A DNA stretch of 64,000 nucleotides from positions 1 to 64,000 of the forward strand of contig CBDDLT010000005.1 of the NCBI GenBank assembly GCA_965230755.1, in the 5' to 3' direction. The notes beneath the pieces were generated by a model. It did not search any database. It was not told the origin of the DNA and saw only the letters and a program-made list of their open reading frames with translations. This document shows positions 43,183 to 52,126 of this stretch, piece after piece. Position numbers and translations under genes: made by a program. Numbering within the stretch: position 1 is the first letter of the stretch; every line of letters starts with the position of its first letter. The stretch is from DATFJT01 sp965230755. GTDB taxonomy: Bacteria > Bacteroidota > Bacteroidia > Chitinophagales > Saprospiraceae.

Positions 43183-45813
43183 TTATAATTCGAAATACTC
43201 CTTAGCCTTAACCAATACCTCATTGATACCTTTTGGATCCGATCCTCCGGCAACAGCAAAAAATGCTTGTCCTCCTCCACCGCCTTTGATCAGTGGGGAC
43301 CATTCCTTGATCAGTTGACCAGCATTCCATTCTTTATTCTCCAATAAGCTTTTGGTGATAATTACTCCTAATTGTGCTTTTTCACCGAGATCCGCTGCCA
43401 ATACGACCACGGCATTTCCAAGCTTTTTCTCCATATCAAAAAGCATTGGTTTCAGCTGCTTCGACTCCGTTATGGAAATACCCTCAATAAGGTACTTTAT
43501 TCCTTCTTTTTCTACTGCTTGAGCAAGAAGATCAGATACTTTACCCAATGCTTCTTTTTGCTTGAGTTTCTCAAATTCCTTCTGCAACCTCTTGTTCTCA
43601 TCTATAACTGATTGAACTTGTTCGATCAAAGAACTGGGATTTTTTAGCAAAGAACTCAGCTTTCTGTTTTCCTCATATTCATTCGTCAAGCGCTCTAAAG
43701 CATGCTCCCCTGTTATCGCTTCTATTCTTCGAACACCTGCGGCAATTCCGGACTCTGAAACAATTTTGAATACTCCGATATCTCCGGTTCGCTTGACATG
43801 ACAGCCTCCACATAATTCACGGCTAAACTCAGGATCAAAAGTGATCATTCTAACTTGATCACCATACTTTTCTCCAAAGAGCATCATTGCCCCTTTGTCC
43901 TTGGCCTCTTCTATAGAAATAGATCGATCCTCCTCTACGGCTATGTTCGATCTGATTTTAGCATTGACAATTGACTCTACTTTTCTTATCTCTTCATCCG
44001 TCATCTTCTCAAAATGAGAAAAGTCGAATCTCAACATATCATTGCGGACTAAGGATCCTTTCTGCTTGACATGATTTCCTAAAACCTGCCTCAAGGCAGC
44101 ATGAAGTAAATGCGTTGCGCTATGATTAAGCACTATATCCTCTCTTCTAGACTTGTCGACTACTAGTTGAAAATCAGCCTCCATCTGGCCCGGCAATGTC
44201 TTGGTCCAATGAATGATTAAGTCATTCTCTTTTTGTGTGTCTTGGATGACAATCTCCTCTCCATTCGACCCTAATTTTCCAGTATCGCCCACTTGACCTC
44301 CCGACTCTGCGTAAAACGGTGTCTTGTCAAAAACCAGCTGGTATTTCTCGCCTTCTTTATCTTCTATTTTTCGATATCTGAGCAGTTTTGCTCCATTTAA
44401 CTCAGTCTGATCATAACCTAGGAACTGAATTTCACCTTCTTGATTATTCACCTGAATCCAGTCTGATGTTTTCTTGTTCTGATCCAGTCGAGCACGCGAT
44501 TTTTGTTTGGCTAGTTCCTCTTTGAATTCTTCCAAATCCACCGATAAGTTATGCTCCGATGCAATCAAATTGGTCAAATCGATAGGAAAGCCGAAAGTAT
44601 CATACATTTCGAATGCTACTTTGCCACTTATTGTCTCCTTCAGCTGTACAAGCTTATCCATTCGCTTCAGACCTTCGGAAAGCGTTCTCAAAAAGGACTT
44701 CTCCTCTTCCTCTATAACTTTATTAATGAAGTCTTCTTGTTCCTTTATCTCCTGATAAGCCTCGCCCATCTTAGCACTCAAACCAGGAACAAGTTTCGAA
44801 ACCAATGGCTCTTTATAATCCAGAAAGCTATAGTAATACCGCACTGCTCTTCTCAATATTCTTCTCAATACATATCCGGCGCCTGTACTACTCGGCATTT
44901 CTCCGTCCGCGATACCAAATGCGACAGCTCTTAAATGATCTGCAACGACTCGAAAAGCAATATCGGATTTAGCTCCTGCATCATAAGAACCTTTATATTG
45001 CTTGCCGGTTATCTTTTCCATCTCAAGGATGATGGAAGAGAAAATATCCGTCTCATAATTGGACTTCTTGCCCTGAAGAGCCATAACCAGTCGCTCTAAT
45101 CCCATCCCGGTATCGATATGCTTTTCCGGCAAACTCTCCAACTCTCCGTTAGCCTTGCGATTGAATTGTATGAATACGAGATTCCATATTTCTATTACCA
45201 ATGGATGGTCCTTGTTAACCAGCTCTACTCCAGGTAAAGCTTTACGCTGATCATCTGATCTTAGATCGATGTGAATTTCCGAACATGGTCCACATGGGCC
45301 TTGCTCCCCCATTTCCCAAAAGTTATCTTTCTTATCACATCTTAAAATATGCTCTTTTTTGACGTGTTCCAACCAAAGGTTTTCCGCCTCTACATCTGCT
45401 TCAAGACCATCTTCTATGTTCCCTTCAAATACCGTGACGTACAACCTCTCTTTTTCCAAGCCAAATTCATCAGTAAGCAGCTCCCAAGCCATATCGATGG
45501 CCTCTTTTTTGAAATAATCTCCAATAGACCAGTTGCCCAGCATTTCGAAGAGGGTGTGATGATAACTATCGAGTCCTACCTCTTCAAGATCATTGTGCTT
45601 TCCTGAAACCCTCAGACATTTTTGGGCATCTGCGATTCTTTTAACATCACTCTTCTTATTACCTAGAAAAAAATCCTTGAAAGGATTCATTCCGGCATTA
45701 ATGAACATCAAACTTGGATCATCAGAATTAACCAAAGGTGCAGAGGGAACAATTTTATGTCCCTTTGCTTCAAAATAATCCAAAAAACGTTTTCTCACTT
45801 CATTAGAATCCAT
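43183..45813 (-). CDS. alaS: Alanyl-tRNA synthetase
   Basis: 876 residues, full length. Class II catalytic motifs: RKRFLDYFEAKGHKIVPSAPLVNSDDPSLMFINAGM (motif 1 region), FEMLGNWSIGDYF, and STGAGYVLRRILRRAVRY (motif 3). The editing domain has HSATHLLHAAL and CGGCHVKRTG (zinc site), and the C-Ala domain ends GGGGGQAFFAVAGGSDPKGINE, also typical. It charges tRNA-Ala and edits mischarged Ser/Gly. It stops 13 bases before the Gfo/Idh gene on the same strand and is divergent from the M23 peptidase gene. Confidence 0.98.
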   Translation of the reverse strand: MDSNEVRKRFLDYFEAKGHKIVPSAPLVNSDDPSLMFINAGMNPFKDFFLGNKKSDVKRIADAQKCLRVSGKHNDLEEVGLDSYHHTLFEMLGNWSIGDYFKKEAIDMAWELLTDEFGLEKERLYVTVFEGNIEDGLEADVEAENLWLEHVKKEHILRCDKKDNFWEMGEQGPCGPCSEIHIDLRSDDQRKALPGVELVNKDHPLVIEIWNLVFIQFNRKANGELESLPEKHIDTGMGLERLVMALQGKKSNYETDIFSSIILEMEKITGKQYKGSYDAGAKSDIAFRVVADHLRAVAFGIADGEMPSSTGAGYVLRRILRRAVRYYYSFLDYKEPLVSKLVPGLSAKMGEAYQEIKEQEDFINKVIEEEEKSFLRTLSEGLKRMDKLVQLKETISGKVAFEMYDTFGFPIDLTNLIASEHNLSVDLEEFKEELAKQKSRARLDQNKKTSDWIQVNNQEGEIQFLGYDQTELNGAKLLRYRKIEDKEGEKYQLVFDKTPFYAESGGQVGDTGKLGSNGEEIVIQDTQKENDLIIHWTKTLPGQMEADFQLVVDKSRREDIVLNHSATHLLHAALRQVLGNHVKQKGSLVRNDMLRFDFSHFEKMTDEEIRKVESIVNAKIRSNIAVEEDRSISIEEAKDKGAMMLFGEKYGDQVRMITFDPEFSRELCGGCHVKRTGDIGVFKIVSESGIAAGVRRIEAITGEHALERLTNEYEENRKLSSLLKNPSSLIEQVQSVIDENKRLQKEFEKLKQKEALGKVSDLLAQAVEKEGIKYLIEGISITESKQLKPMLFDMEKKLGNAVVVLAADLGEKAQLGVIITKSLLENKEWNAGQLIKEWSPLIKGGGGGQAFFAVAGGSDPKGINEVLVKAKEYFEL

Positions 45814-45887
45814 AAAATACCAAGTATTTTTGTGATTGACTGGGGATTAATTTTATGTTAAAATTTTCGAGAGCCACAAATAAATTG

Positions 45888-45895
45888 TAATTTTG
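45888..45895 (+). promoter_or_regulatory. Candidate -7 promoter element for the M23 peptidase gene
   Basis: TAATTTTG matches the Bacteroidota -7 consensus TAnnTTTG. It lies about 50 bases before the ATG at 45945, supporting the longer gene model. No TTG at the -33 position; TTTTC occupies it. Confidence 0.45.
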
Positions 45896-45944
45896 CACTC
45901 GTGCTGATGCAAAGATAGCACACCAAATGAATTAATCTTGATCT

Positions 45945-46927
45945 ATGCGTAAAGAAAGATACGTTTACAATCCATCTACCTTAAGTTTTGAAAAGAAAAA
46001 TTATCTTCTCAGCAGAAGACGATGAGGGTATTTGGTTTTCTTTCTGCAGCCCTCGTTTCAGGAGCTATTTTACTTTATGCCTTTAGTTATTTCTTCCCTT
46101 CGCCTGTCGAGCAGAACTTAAGAAAAGAAATTGCGCAGTTGGAATACCAGTATGTTCTTCTGGATAACCAACTAGATCTTATGGACAAAGTGGTTAATAA
46201 TCTCAATGATAGAGACGCCAATGTTCATCGAATGATCTTTGGAATGGACCCAATTGATGAGGATCTGTGGAACGGTGGTCAAGGAGGTTACGATAAATAC
46301 AAAGACATCGTTAATTACGGTGAATCTTCTAGTATTATAAAGAATATCAAAGAGAAATCGGATCGAATAGGTCTGCAGCTCACTCTTCAGTCAAAGTCTT
46401 TAGACACCATGCTTAGCTTGGCCTCGGAAAGAGATAAAATGTACGCTTCTATTCCAGCTCTTAAGCCGGTTAGGGAGGATAAGTTAAAAAGAAAAATTAC
46501 GGCCATGTCCGGATTTGGTATGAGAATGCATCCAATTCTGAAGGTACGAAAAATGCATGCGGGAATTGATTTTACAGCTCCTAGCGGAACAGCAGTTCAA
46601 GCATCAGGTAACGGTAAAATTGTTAAAATATCCAGGAAAAAAACAGGGTATGGCAATCATATTATCGTAGATCACGGATACGGTTATAAAACACTTTACG
46701 CCCACTTGTCTAAAATTGATGTGAAGCACGGTGAGCAAGTCACTCGTGGACAGAAGATTGGTGAAATAGGAAATTCAGGAACCTCTACAGCTCCTCACCT
46801 GCACTACGAGGTGAGATACAAAGGAAGAGCTTTGGATCCAATTCACTTCGTAATGGATGGTTTGACTACTGAGGAATACCAGGAATTGGTTAAAGAAGCA
46901 GCCAAGATCAATCAATCCTTCGACTAA
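45945..46927 (+). CDS. M23-family metallopeptidase (N-terminus split by a homopolymer indel)
   Basis: The intact frame begins at ATG 46022 (301 residues: one membrane helix, a helical coiled region, then the M23 domain). The motif HAGIDF (His near residue 179), HLHYEVR and GYGNHIIVDHGYG fit a zinc endopeptidase or its LytM-like relatives. Upstream in another frame, ATG 45945 gives RKERYVYNPSTLSFEKK, the usual N-terminus of this Bacteroidota family. Adding one A to the A5 run at 45996-46000 fuses both parts. So the real start is probably 45945. Likely inner-membrane anchored, acting on peptidoglycan or regulating amidases during division. Confidence 0.8.
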
Positions 46928-47116
46928 TATGTAAGAGCTTTTTAGGCTTCTTGCGGACATTCAGAAAAGCTGGTTCATTTTCATTTAGTAAAAATAATTG
47001 GATTCAATTATAATACGAGTTGAACTCTCTGTGTTATAATTTATATATCCATTAATAACGAAACTATATTCTATAAGAAATACTCATACTTTTTCCAAAG
47101 CTAAAATTTGCGAATT

Positions 47117-47629
47117 ATGAGATTTCTTGTTGTTTTCCTTACCCTGATTACAGTTTATGCTTGTTCTATCGACTCTGAAAGTGACGATTTAGGCGTAGTA
47201 CCAATCCCCAGTAATAATATTGAAGAAGCAGTCCTTCCATATATTGAACGGTTTCAAGAAGAGGGTGAGCGAAGAGGACATAGCAATCTGGCACAGGCCC
47301 TCAATGAAATAACAGTGGAAATTGTATCAATTCCGGATCAAGGAGTAGCCGGATTATGTAATTATAACAGTCATGAGCCCAATCATATCAGCATAGACCG
47401 AGAGTACTGGAATCAAAGCTCTGATCTCGGAAGAGAATTTGTCGTATTTCACGAGTTAGGTCACTGTGTTCTGATAAGAGATCACCTAGAAGGATGTACA
47501 GCTAATCGATTCTATATCAGTATTATGCGCAGTGGACTCGGTTCTTGCCGAGATGCTTACAATCAAAATAATAGAGAGTACTATTTGGACGAACTCTTTT
47601 CTATAACAGGAGACTGGGAGTTCAATTAG
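47117..47629 (+). CDS. Zincin-type putative metallopeptidase lipoprotein
   Basis: About 170 residues from ATG 47117; a TTG three codons upstream is less likely. Lipobox VYAC (Cys16). HELGH at residues 102-106 followed by a third His at 113 in CVLIRDH, and an IM (126-127) resembling a Met-turn, as in a group of Bacteroidota zincin lipoproteins. A pair of Cys (Cys107 and Cys117) is nearby. Small and apparently complete, so it may be a compact surface peptidase; substrate unknown. No operon partner: the MerR gene starts 150 bases downstream behind its own promoter. Confidence 0.7.
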   Translation: MRFLVVFLTLITVYACSIDSESDDLGVVPIPSNNIEEAVLPYIERFQEEGERRGHSNLAQALNEITVEIVSIPDQGVAGLCNYNSHEPNHISIDREYWNQSSDLGREFVVFHELGHCVLIRDHLEGCTANRFYISIMRSGLGSCRDAYNQNNREYYLDELFSITGDWEFN

Positions 47630-47728
47630 GCATGTTTTTGACCCTCCTATTTTATACAAAAATAAGGGGGTTGAAATTTTTGATTTAAAAAATATTTTGA
47701 TATTACTTTTATTTCTAATATGAATTCA

Positions 47729-47736
47729 TAACTTTG
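47729..47736 (+). promoter_or_regulatory. Candidate -7 element for the MerR gene
   Basis: TAACTTTG is a perfect match to TAnnTTTG, about 44 bases before the start codon. A TTG upstream is about 29 bases away, longer than the usual 19-21. Confidence 0.45.
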
Positions 47737-47779
47737 TTAGGTCTTTTTGAGAGAACTACAATAAAAAGGGGGTCAGATT

Positions 47780-48148
47780 ATGAGTAATGTCACAGAACAG
47801 GTTACCTTGGAGTCTCCTGTGGAAAACTTGGAACTCACTAAGCTGTATTACGGCATTGGTGAAGTAGCAGAAATGTTCAATGTTTCTAATTCCTTAATTC
47901 GATTTTGGGAAACAGAATTCGATAACCTAAAACCACATAAGAACAGTAAAGGAGACCGCCGTTTTACCAAAAAAAATATTGAAGAACTGAATGTCATCTA
48001 CCATCTCGTTAAAGTGCGTGGATTTACACTGGAAGGTGCTAAGAAAGAGATGAAATATCAGAAAGAAAGGTTGAAGTATAGGAATCAGATGATAGATAAA
48101 CTTGAATCCCTACGCGAATTTCTCTCAGACGTACAAGATCAAATCTAA
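47780..48148 (+). CDS. MerR-family transcriptional regulator
   Basis: 122 residues. The MerR DNA-binding winged helix is clear: YYGIGEVAEMFNVSNSLIRFWETEFDNLKPHKNSKGDRRFTKKNIEELNVI. A short helical C-terminus (KEMKYQKERLKYRNQ) likely dimerises. There is no effector-binding domain and no Cys for metal sensing, so it resembles the single-domain MerR-like proteins common in Bacteroidota. It lies convergent with the lipid A operon, and no target is apparent. Confidence 0.9.
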   Translation: MSNVTEQVTLESPVENLELTKLYYGIGEVAEMFNVSNSLIRFWETEFDNLKPHKNSKGDRRFTKKNIEELNVIYHLVKVRGFTLEGAKKEMKYQKERLKYRNQMIDKLESLREFLSDVQDQI

Positions 48149-48159
48149 AAATGTTTGCC

Positions 48160-48792
48160 CTACTCTACCCAAGTCGCACTCTTACGATTTAAATTGATAA
48201 ATTCATTGCACAATGTAAAATCTCGTGAATCATTGGATGCGGTAATAACTGTTTTATCTTGTAGAACAAAGGCCATTTTATCAAATATTACCTGCCTCCA
48301 ATGATCATCGAGAAAATTTCCCGGCTCATCAAACAGGAATAAATCAGCCTTCGAATAAAGACTTAGAAATATTTTCAGCCTCTGCTGCATTCCACTAGAC
48401 AAGGTATCGAATTTGTTATCCGCAAATCTCTCCAATTCAGCTAATTCAAGGATATCTCGTCCTGAAACACCCTCCTTCAACTTATGTTGCTCGTACAATG
48501 AAACCAATTTGGAAACTGTGAAATTTCCCGGAAACCTAAGGTAGGGTCCCATAGCTGCGATATGAATATGAGCATACCGTTTCATATCTACTTCTTTCGA
48601 ATTAAGTAGAAAGCTAACACTTCCCTCCGTGGGAAGTCTATCTTGAGAAAGTATAGCCAAGAAGGTAGATTTTCCACAACCGTTCAGACCTCTAAGCCCG
48701 AGGTGAACACCTTCTTTGATATGATAATTAATATTTCGGAAAACAAATCTCTGATCAAATTGCTTACCCAACTGATCGATTAATACTTCCAT
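48160..48792 (-). CDS. ABC transporter ATP-binding protein
   Basis: 210 residues. Walker A GLNGCGKST (around residue 34), signature LSSGMQQRLKIFLSLYS, Walker B DLFLFDEPGNFLDD and the switch region ASNDSRDF. The permease partner is not beside it. The gene overlaps the end of lpxA by 29 bases, so it is translated from the lipid A operon transcript. Some small ABC ATPases in this phylum sit here; a role in lipid export or in another ATP-driven process cannot be told apart. The usual switch His is replaced by Asn-Asp. Confidence 0.85.
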   Translation of the reverse strand: MEVLIDQLGKQFDQRFVFRNINYHIKEGVHLGLRGLNGCGKSTFLAILSQDRLPTEGSVSFLLNSKEVDMKRYAHIHIAAMGPYLRFPGNFTVSKLVSLYEQHKLKEGVSGRDILELAELERFADNKFDTLSSGMQQRLKIFLSLYSKADLFLFDEPGNFLDDHWRQVIFDKMAFVLQDKTVITASNDSRDFTLCNEFINLNRKSATWVE

Positions 48793-49591
48793 TGCTTCTC
48801 TTATGATTAAGAGCTCTAAACCCTCTCATAATTCCACGCTGAGAGTTTCCTATAAAGTCTAAAATGATATCCCTCTCTTCCGATTGTTCTAATTCATGTT
48901 TGATCTTATCGATAGCTTGAGAAGTATTATATCCTTTTACATATAACATTCTATAAACATCCTGAATAGCGTGAATTTGATCAGCATCATATCCACGTCT
49001 CTTAAGCCCAACAGAATTAACACCAGCATAAGCCAATGGCTCTCTCGCCGCTTTGACGAATGGAGGAACATCCTTTCTAACTAAAGAACCTCCACCAATG
49101 AAGGCATGCTCTCCAATAGTAACGAACTGATGAACAGCCGTTAATCCACCGAGTATAGCATATTCTTTCACCCTAATATGACCTGCTAGGTTCACATTAT
49201 TGGCAAGGATACAGTTCTTCTCCACGATGCAATCATGAGCTACATGCACATAAGCCATGATCAAAACATTATCGTGAATCTTTGTTTTGAAACTAGCCTT
49301 TGTTCCTCGATTGATGGTACAGTATTCTCTAATCGTTACGTTATTCCCAATCTCTACGGTAGAACTCTCACCGTGAAACTTAAGATCTTGAGGAATAGCA
49401 CCGATAATAGCTCCGGGAAAGATCTTACAAGATTCGCCGATGCGTGTTCCATTCATGATGGAAACATTAGGTCCAATCCAAGTATTGTCGCCGATTACTA
49501 CATCCGCTCCGATGGTTGCAAATGCTTCAATTTTTACATTTTTACCAATTCTGGCACTCGGATGTACAACCGAAAGTTCAGTGTTAATCAT
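48764..49591 (-). CDS. lpxA: Acyl-ACP--UDP-N-acetylglucosamine O-acyltransferase
   Basis: 275 residues of left-handed beta-helix hexapeptide repeats (IGKNVKIEAFATIGADVVIGDNTWIG...). The catalytic His region is VHVAHDCIVEKNC, and GGGSLVRKDVPPFVKAARE is the LpxA-type acyl-acceptor loop, followed by GVNSVGLKRRGYDADQIHAI. It catalyses the first step of lipid A synthesis, O3-acylation of UDP-GlcNAc. It overlaps lpxC/fabZ upstream by 8 bases and the ABC ATPase downstream by 29, indicating one operon. Confidence 0.96.
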   Translation of the reverse strand: MINTELSVVHPSARIGKNVKIEAFATIGADVVIGDNTWIGPNVSIMNGTRIGESCKIFPGAIIGAIPQDLKFHGESSTVEIGNNVTIREYCTINRGTKASFKTKIHDNVLIMAYVHVAHDCIVEKNCILANNVNLAGHIRVKEYAILGGLTAVHQFVTIGEHAFIGGGSLVRKDVPPFVKAAREPLAYAGVNSVGLKRRGYDADQIHAIQDVYRMLYVKGYNTSQAIDKIKHELEQSEERDIILDFIGNSQRGIMRGFRALNHKRSNGSINRSVG

Positions 49592-50981
49592 CTACTCTCT
49601 TTATAATTTTTGCTGTCAACTTCGCTTCGGAAACTAATTCATTACCCACATAAGCTTTACCGGCCATGTAACAAATTCCTCGTCTAATTGGAGCTAATAA
49701 TTCTAACATAAATATTAATGTATCTCCGGGAACAACCTTGCGCTTAAACTTAGCATCACTAATTTTAGCAAAATAAGTGTCCCAAAGATGTGGTTCTTCT
49801 TTATCGTGAAGTGCAAAAATACCTCCAGTTTGAGCCATAGACTCAATCTGCAAAACACCTGGCATTACAGGATTTCCGGGAAAATGCCCCATAAAGAAAT
49901 GCTCGTTATAGGTGACATTCTTAATGCCTATAATATGCTTACTATCAACGTGAAGAATTTTATCAATTAATAAGAAGGGAAAACGATGAGGAAGTGTATT
50001 CCTGATTCTATTGGCATCGTATACCGGTTCTGCATTAAGGTCGACCAAGTCCGGTCGATCGATAAAATTGAATTCTGTCAGTTCCTTGCTTTTTAACAAT
50101 TCTCCAAATTTTACATTTATACTATGTCCAGGTTTATTGGCAATAATCTTTCCTTTAATCGGCCTACCCACTAAGCTCAAGTCTCCTATCAGATCCAATA
50201 GCTTATGTCTTGCAGGCTCATTTTTGAACTTAAGTTTTATATTATTTAAAACACCTTCTTCTTCTATCGCGATAGAATTCTTATTCAATTTCGCAGCAAG
50301 ATCATCTAAATCCTTCTGCTCAATCTTTCTATCAACAATAACAATGGCGTTATCTAAATCTCCACCTTTGATCAAACCTTCTTTCAACAAGTGTTCCAAC
50401 TCATGAAGAAATACAAATGTTCTACATGGAGCAACATCCTTGTGATAATCGTTCATTCCTTTTATACTGGCAAACTGCTGTCCCAGAACGCTTGAGTCAA
50501 AGTCGATTAAACAAGTCAACTCAAATTCATCTGACGGAATGGCCGTTATTTCACTACCCGTTGATTCATCTCTAAAACTCACGGGTGATTTGATCTCATA
50601 ATAAGATTTTTCCTCTTCCAATTCGACAATCCCTGCTTCCAAGAAAGCCGAAACAAAAGGATGAGCACTTCCATCTAATATTGGAATCTCCGGTCCGTTA
50701 ACTTCTATTAAAATGTTATCCAAACCCAATCCCGTCATCGCTGACATCGCATGCTCTATCGTGCTAATGGAAGCTCCATTTTTGCTAAGGGTTGTACTGC
50801 GATTTGTAGAGCTAACAAACTCTACAAGAGCCGGAATCTCAACAGCCTCTTCTAAATCCAGCCTTTGAAATCGAATTCCGTAATTAGCTTCTGCCGGTTT
50901 AAAGCGTACTTTGGAATACTCTCCAGTATGCAAACCGACTCCCTCTAGTACAATCTCTGATTTTAGTGTCCTCTGCCTCAT
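49584..50981 (-). CDS. lpxC/fabZ: Bifunctional UDP-3-O-acyl-GlcNAc deacetylase / 3-hydroxyacyl-ACP dehydratase
   Basis: About 465 residues from ATG 50981 (the open frame to 51011 overlaps lpxD and is not needed). Residues 1 to about 310 are LpxC (QRTLKSEIVLEGVGLHTG; zinc region IEHAMSAMTGLGLDN and HKLLDLIGDLSLVG). From about 325 is FabZ (NRIRNTLPHRFPFLLIDKI; catalytic HFPGNPVMPGVLQIESMAQ). The fusion is characteristic of Bacteroidota. It couples committed lipid A deacetylation with fatty-acid dehydration. It starts 5 bases after lpxD and overlaps lpxA. Confidence 0.96.
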   Translation of the reverse strand: MRQRTLKSEIVLEGVGLHTGEYSKVRFKPAEANYGIRFQRLDLEEAVEIPALVEFVSSTNRSTTLSKNGASISTIEHAMSAMTGLGLDNILIEVNGPEIPILDGSAHPFVSAFLEAGIVELEEEKSYYEIKSPVSFRDESTGSEITAIPSDEFELTCLIDFDSSVLGQQFASIKGMNDYHKDVAPCRTFVFLHELEHLLKEGLIKGGDLDNAIVIVDRKIEQKDLDDLAAKLNKNSIAIEEEGVLNNIKLKFKNEPARHKLLDLIGDLSLVGRPIKGKIIANKPGHSINVKFGELLKSKELTEFNFIDRPDLVDLNAEPVYDANRIRNTLPHRFPFLLIDKILHVDSKHIIGIKNVTYNEHFFMGHFPGNPVMPGVLQIESMAQTGGIFALHDKEEPHLWDTYFAKISDAKFKRKVVPGDTLIFMLELLAPIRRGICYMAGKAYVGNELVSEAKLTAKIIKRVDD

Positions 50982-50985
50982 TTTT

Positions 50986-52023
50986 CTATTTAGCCTTCGT
51001 ATTGTTCTCAATAGATTTCTCCAGTTTGGTCAATCTATCCTCAAAAGAAGGCAAATTTTTAAAACAACTATAACTTCTTAAGAAATCAACATAATTCAAC
51101 GCAGGAGATCCATAATATGATTGCCCCTTTTCAAGCCTTCGATTGATACCGCTCTGCGCCTGAATCTTTACCTTATCCTCAATAACCAAATGCCCCGCAA
51201 TTCCAACTTGACCTCCTATCATACAATAATTGCCAATTTTCGAGCTGCCCGCTATTCCAGTCTGAGCTGCAATAACTGTATGACTTCCGATCTCGACATT
51301 GTGGGCAACTTGTATCAAATTATCCAATTTCGTTCCACTATTAATAATCGTAGCTCCCATGGTCGCTCTATCAATAACGGAGTTAGCCCCAATTTCCACA
51401 TCATTTCCTATCACAACTTTTCCACTATGCGGCATTTTTTGATATTCACCCTTATCATTGGGAACAAAACCAAAACCATCACAACCAATTACAACATTGG
51501 CATGAATGATACAGTCATCCCCTATCTCGGTCCCGGGGTACAATTTCACCCCTGAGTGCAAAACAACATTAGCACCTATCTTACAAGATTTACCAATAAA
51601 AACATGAGCGTGAATCTTTGTTTTTTCACCGATCTCTGCCCCTTCTTCAATCACTGCAAAATCACCTATAAAACAAGAATCCATAACATAGACGGAAGAA
51701 TGCACTGAAGCGTTGGGTGAAACTCCCGTCTTTTTATCATTTATTCCATTTAATTTTTGCTGTAATAACATGAGCTTGGCCCGAATGTTATCCACACGAA
51801 TTAAAGTAGGATGATCACCGCTTTTTGGCTGAAAGTCTTTTTCTACCAAAATAGCCGACGCCCTTGATCCATACAAGTGACCCTCATACTTAGAATCTGC
51901 TAGAAAACTTATTTCTCCTTCTCCAGCATTTTCTATCGTATTAGGTCTGTAAATGATCAAATTTTCATCACCTTCCACCACTCCGTCAATCATTTCAGCA
52001 ATAGCTGCCACGGATATTTTCAT
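50986..52023 (-). CDS. lpxD: UDP-3-O-(3-hydroxyacyl)glucosamine N-acyltransferase
   Basis: 345 residues. N-terminal uridine-binding domain (SFLADSKYEGHLYGSRASAILVEKD) followed by hexapeptide beta-helix repeats, the catalytic His in LIQVAHNVEIGSHTVIAAQTG and the C-terminal helix (FLRSYSCFKNLPSFEDRLTKLEKSI). Third acylation step of lipid A. First gene of the minus-strand operon lpxD-lpxC/fabZ-lpxA-ABC ATPase; divergent from the TPR membrane protein, which shares a short A/T-rich upstream region. Confidence 0.96.
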   Translation of the reverse strand: MKISVAAIAEMIDGVVEGDENLIIYRPNTIENAGEGEISFLADSKYEGHLYGSRASAILVEKDFQPKSGDHPTLIRVDNIRAKLMLLQQKLNGINDKKTGVSPNASVHSSVYVMDSCFIGDFAVIEEGAEIGEKTKIHAHVFIGKSCKIGANVVLHSGVKLYPGTEIGDDCIIHANVVIGCDGFGFVPNDKGEYQKMPHSGKVVIGNDVEIGANSVIDRATMGATIINSGTKLDNLIQVAHNVEIGSHTVIAAQTGIAGSSKIGNYCMIGGQVGIAGHLVIEDKVKIQAQSGINRRLEKGQSYYGSPALNYVDFLRSYSCFKNLPSFEDRLTKLEKSIENNTKAK

Positions 52024-52081
52024 GAGCTAATATTCACACCTTTTAATTAACTATATTTAAGCTGATAAATTGTAGCTTATA

Positions 52082-52089
52082 TATATTTG
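52082..52089 (+). promoter_or_regulatory. Candidate -7 element for the TPR membrane protein
   Basis: TATATTTG fits TAnnTTTG about 38 bases before the start codon. The nearest TTG is too close (9 bases) to be a proper -33. Confidence 0.35.
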
Positions 52090-52126
52090 TGTAAAATTAA
52101 CATAAGTTCACTCAATTTAGATCGGA

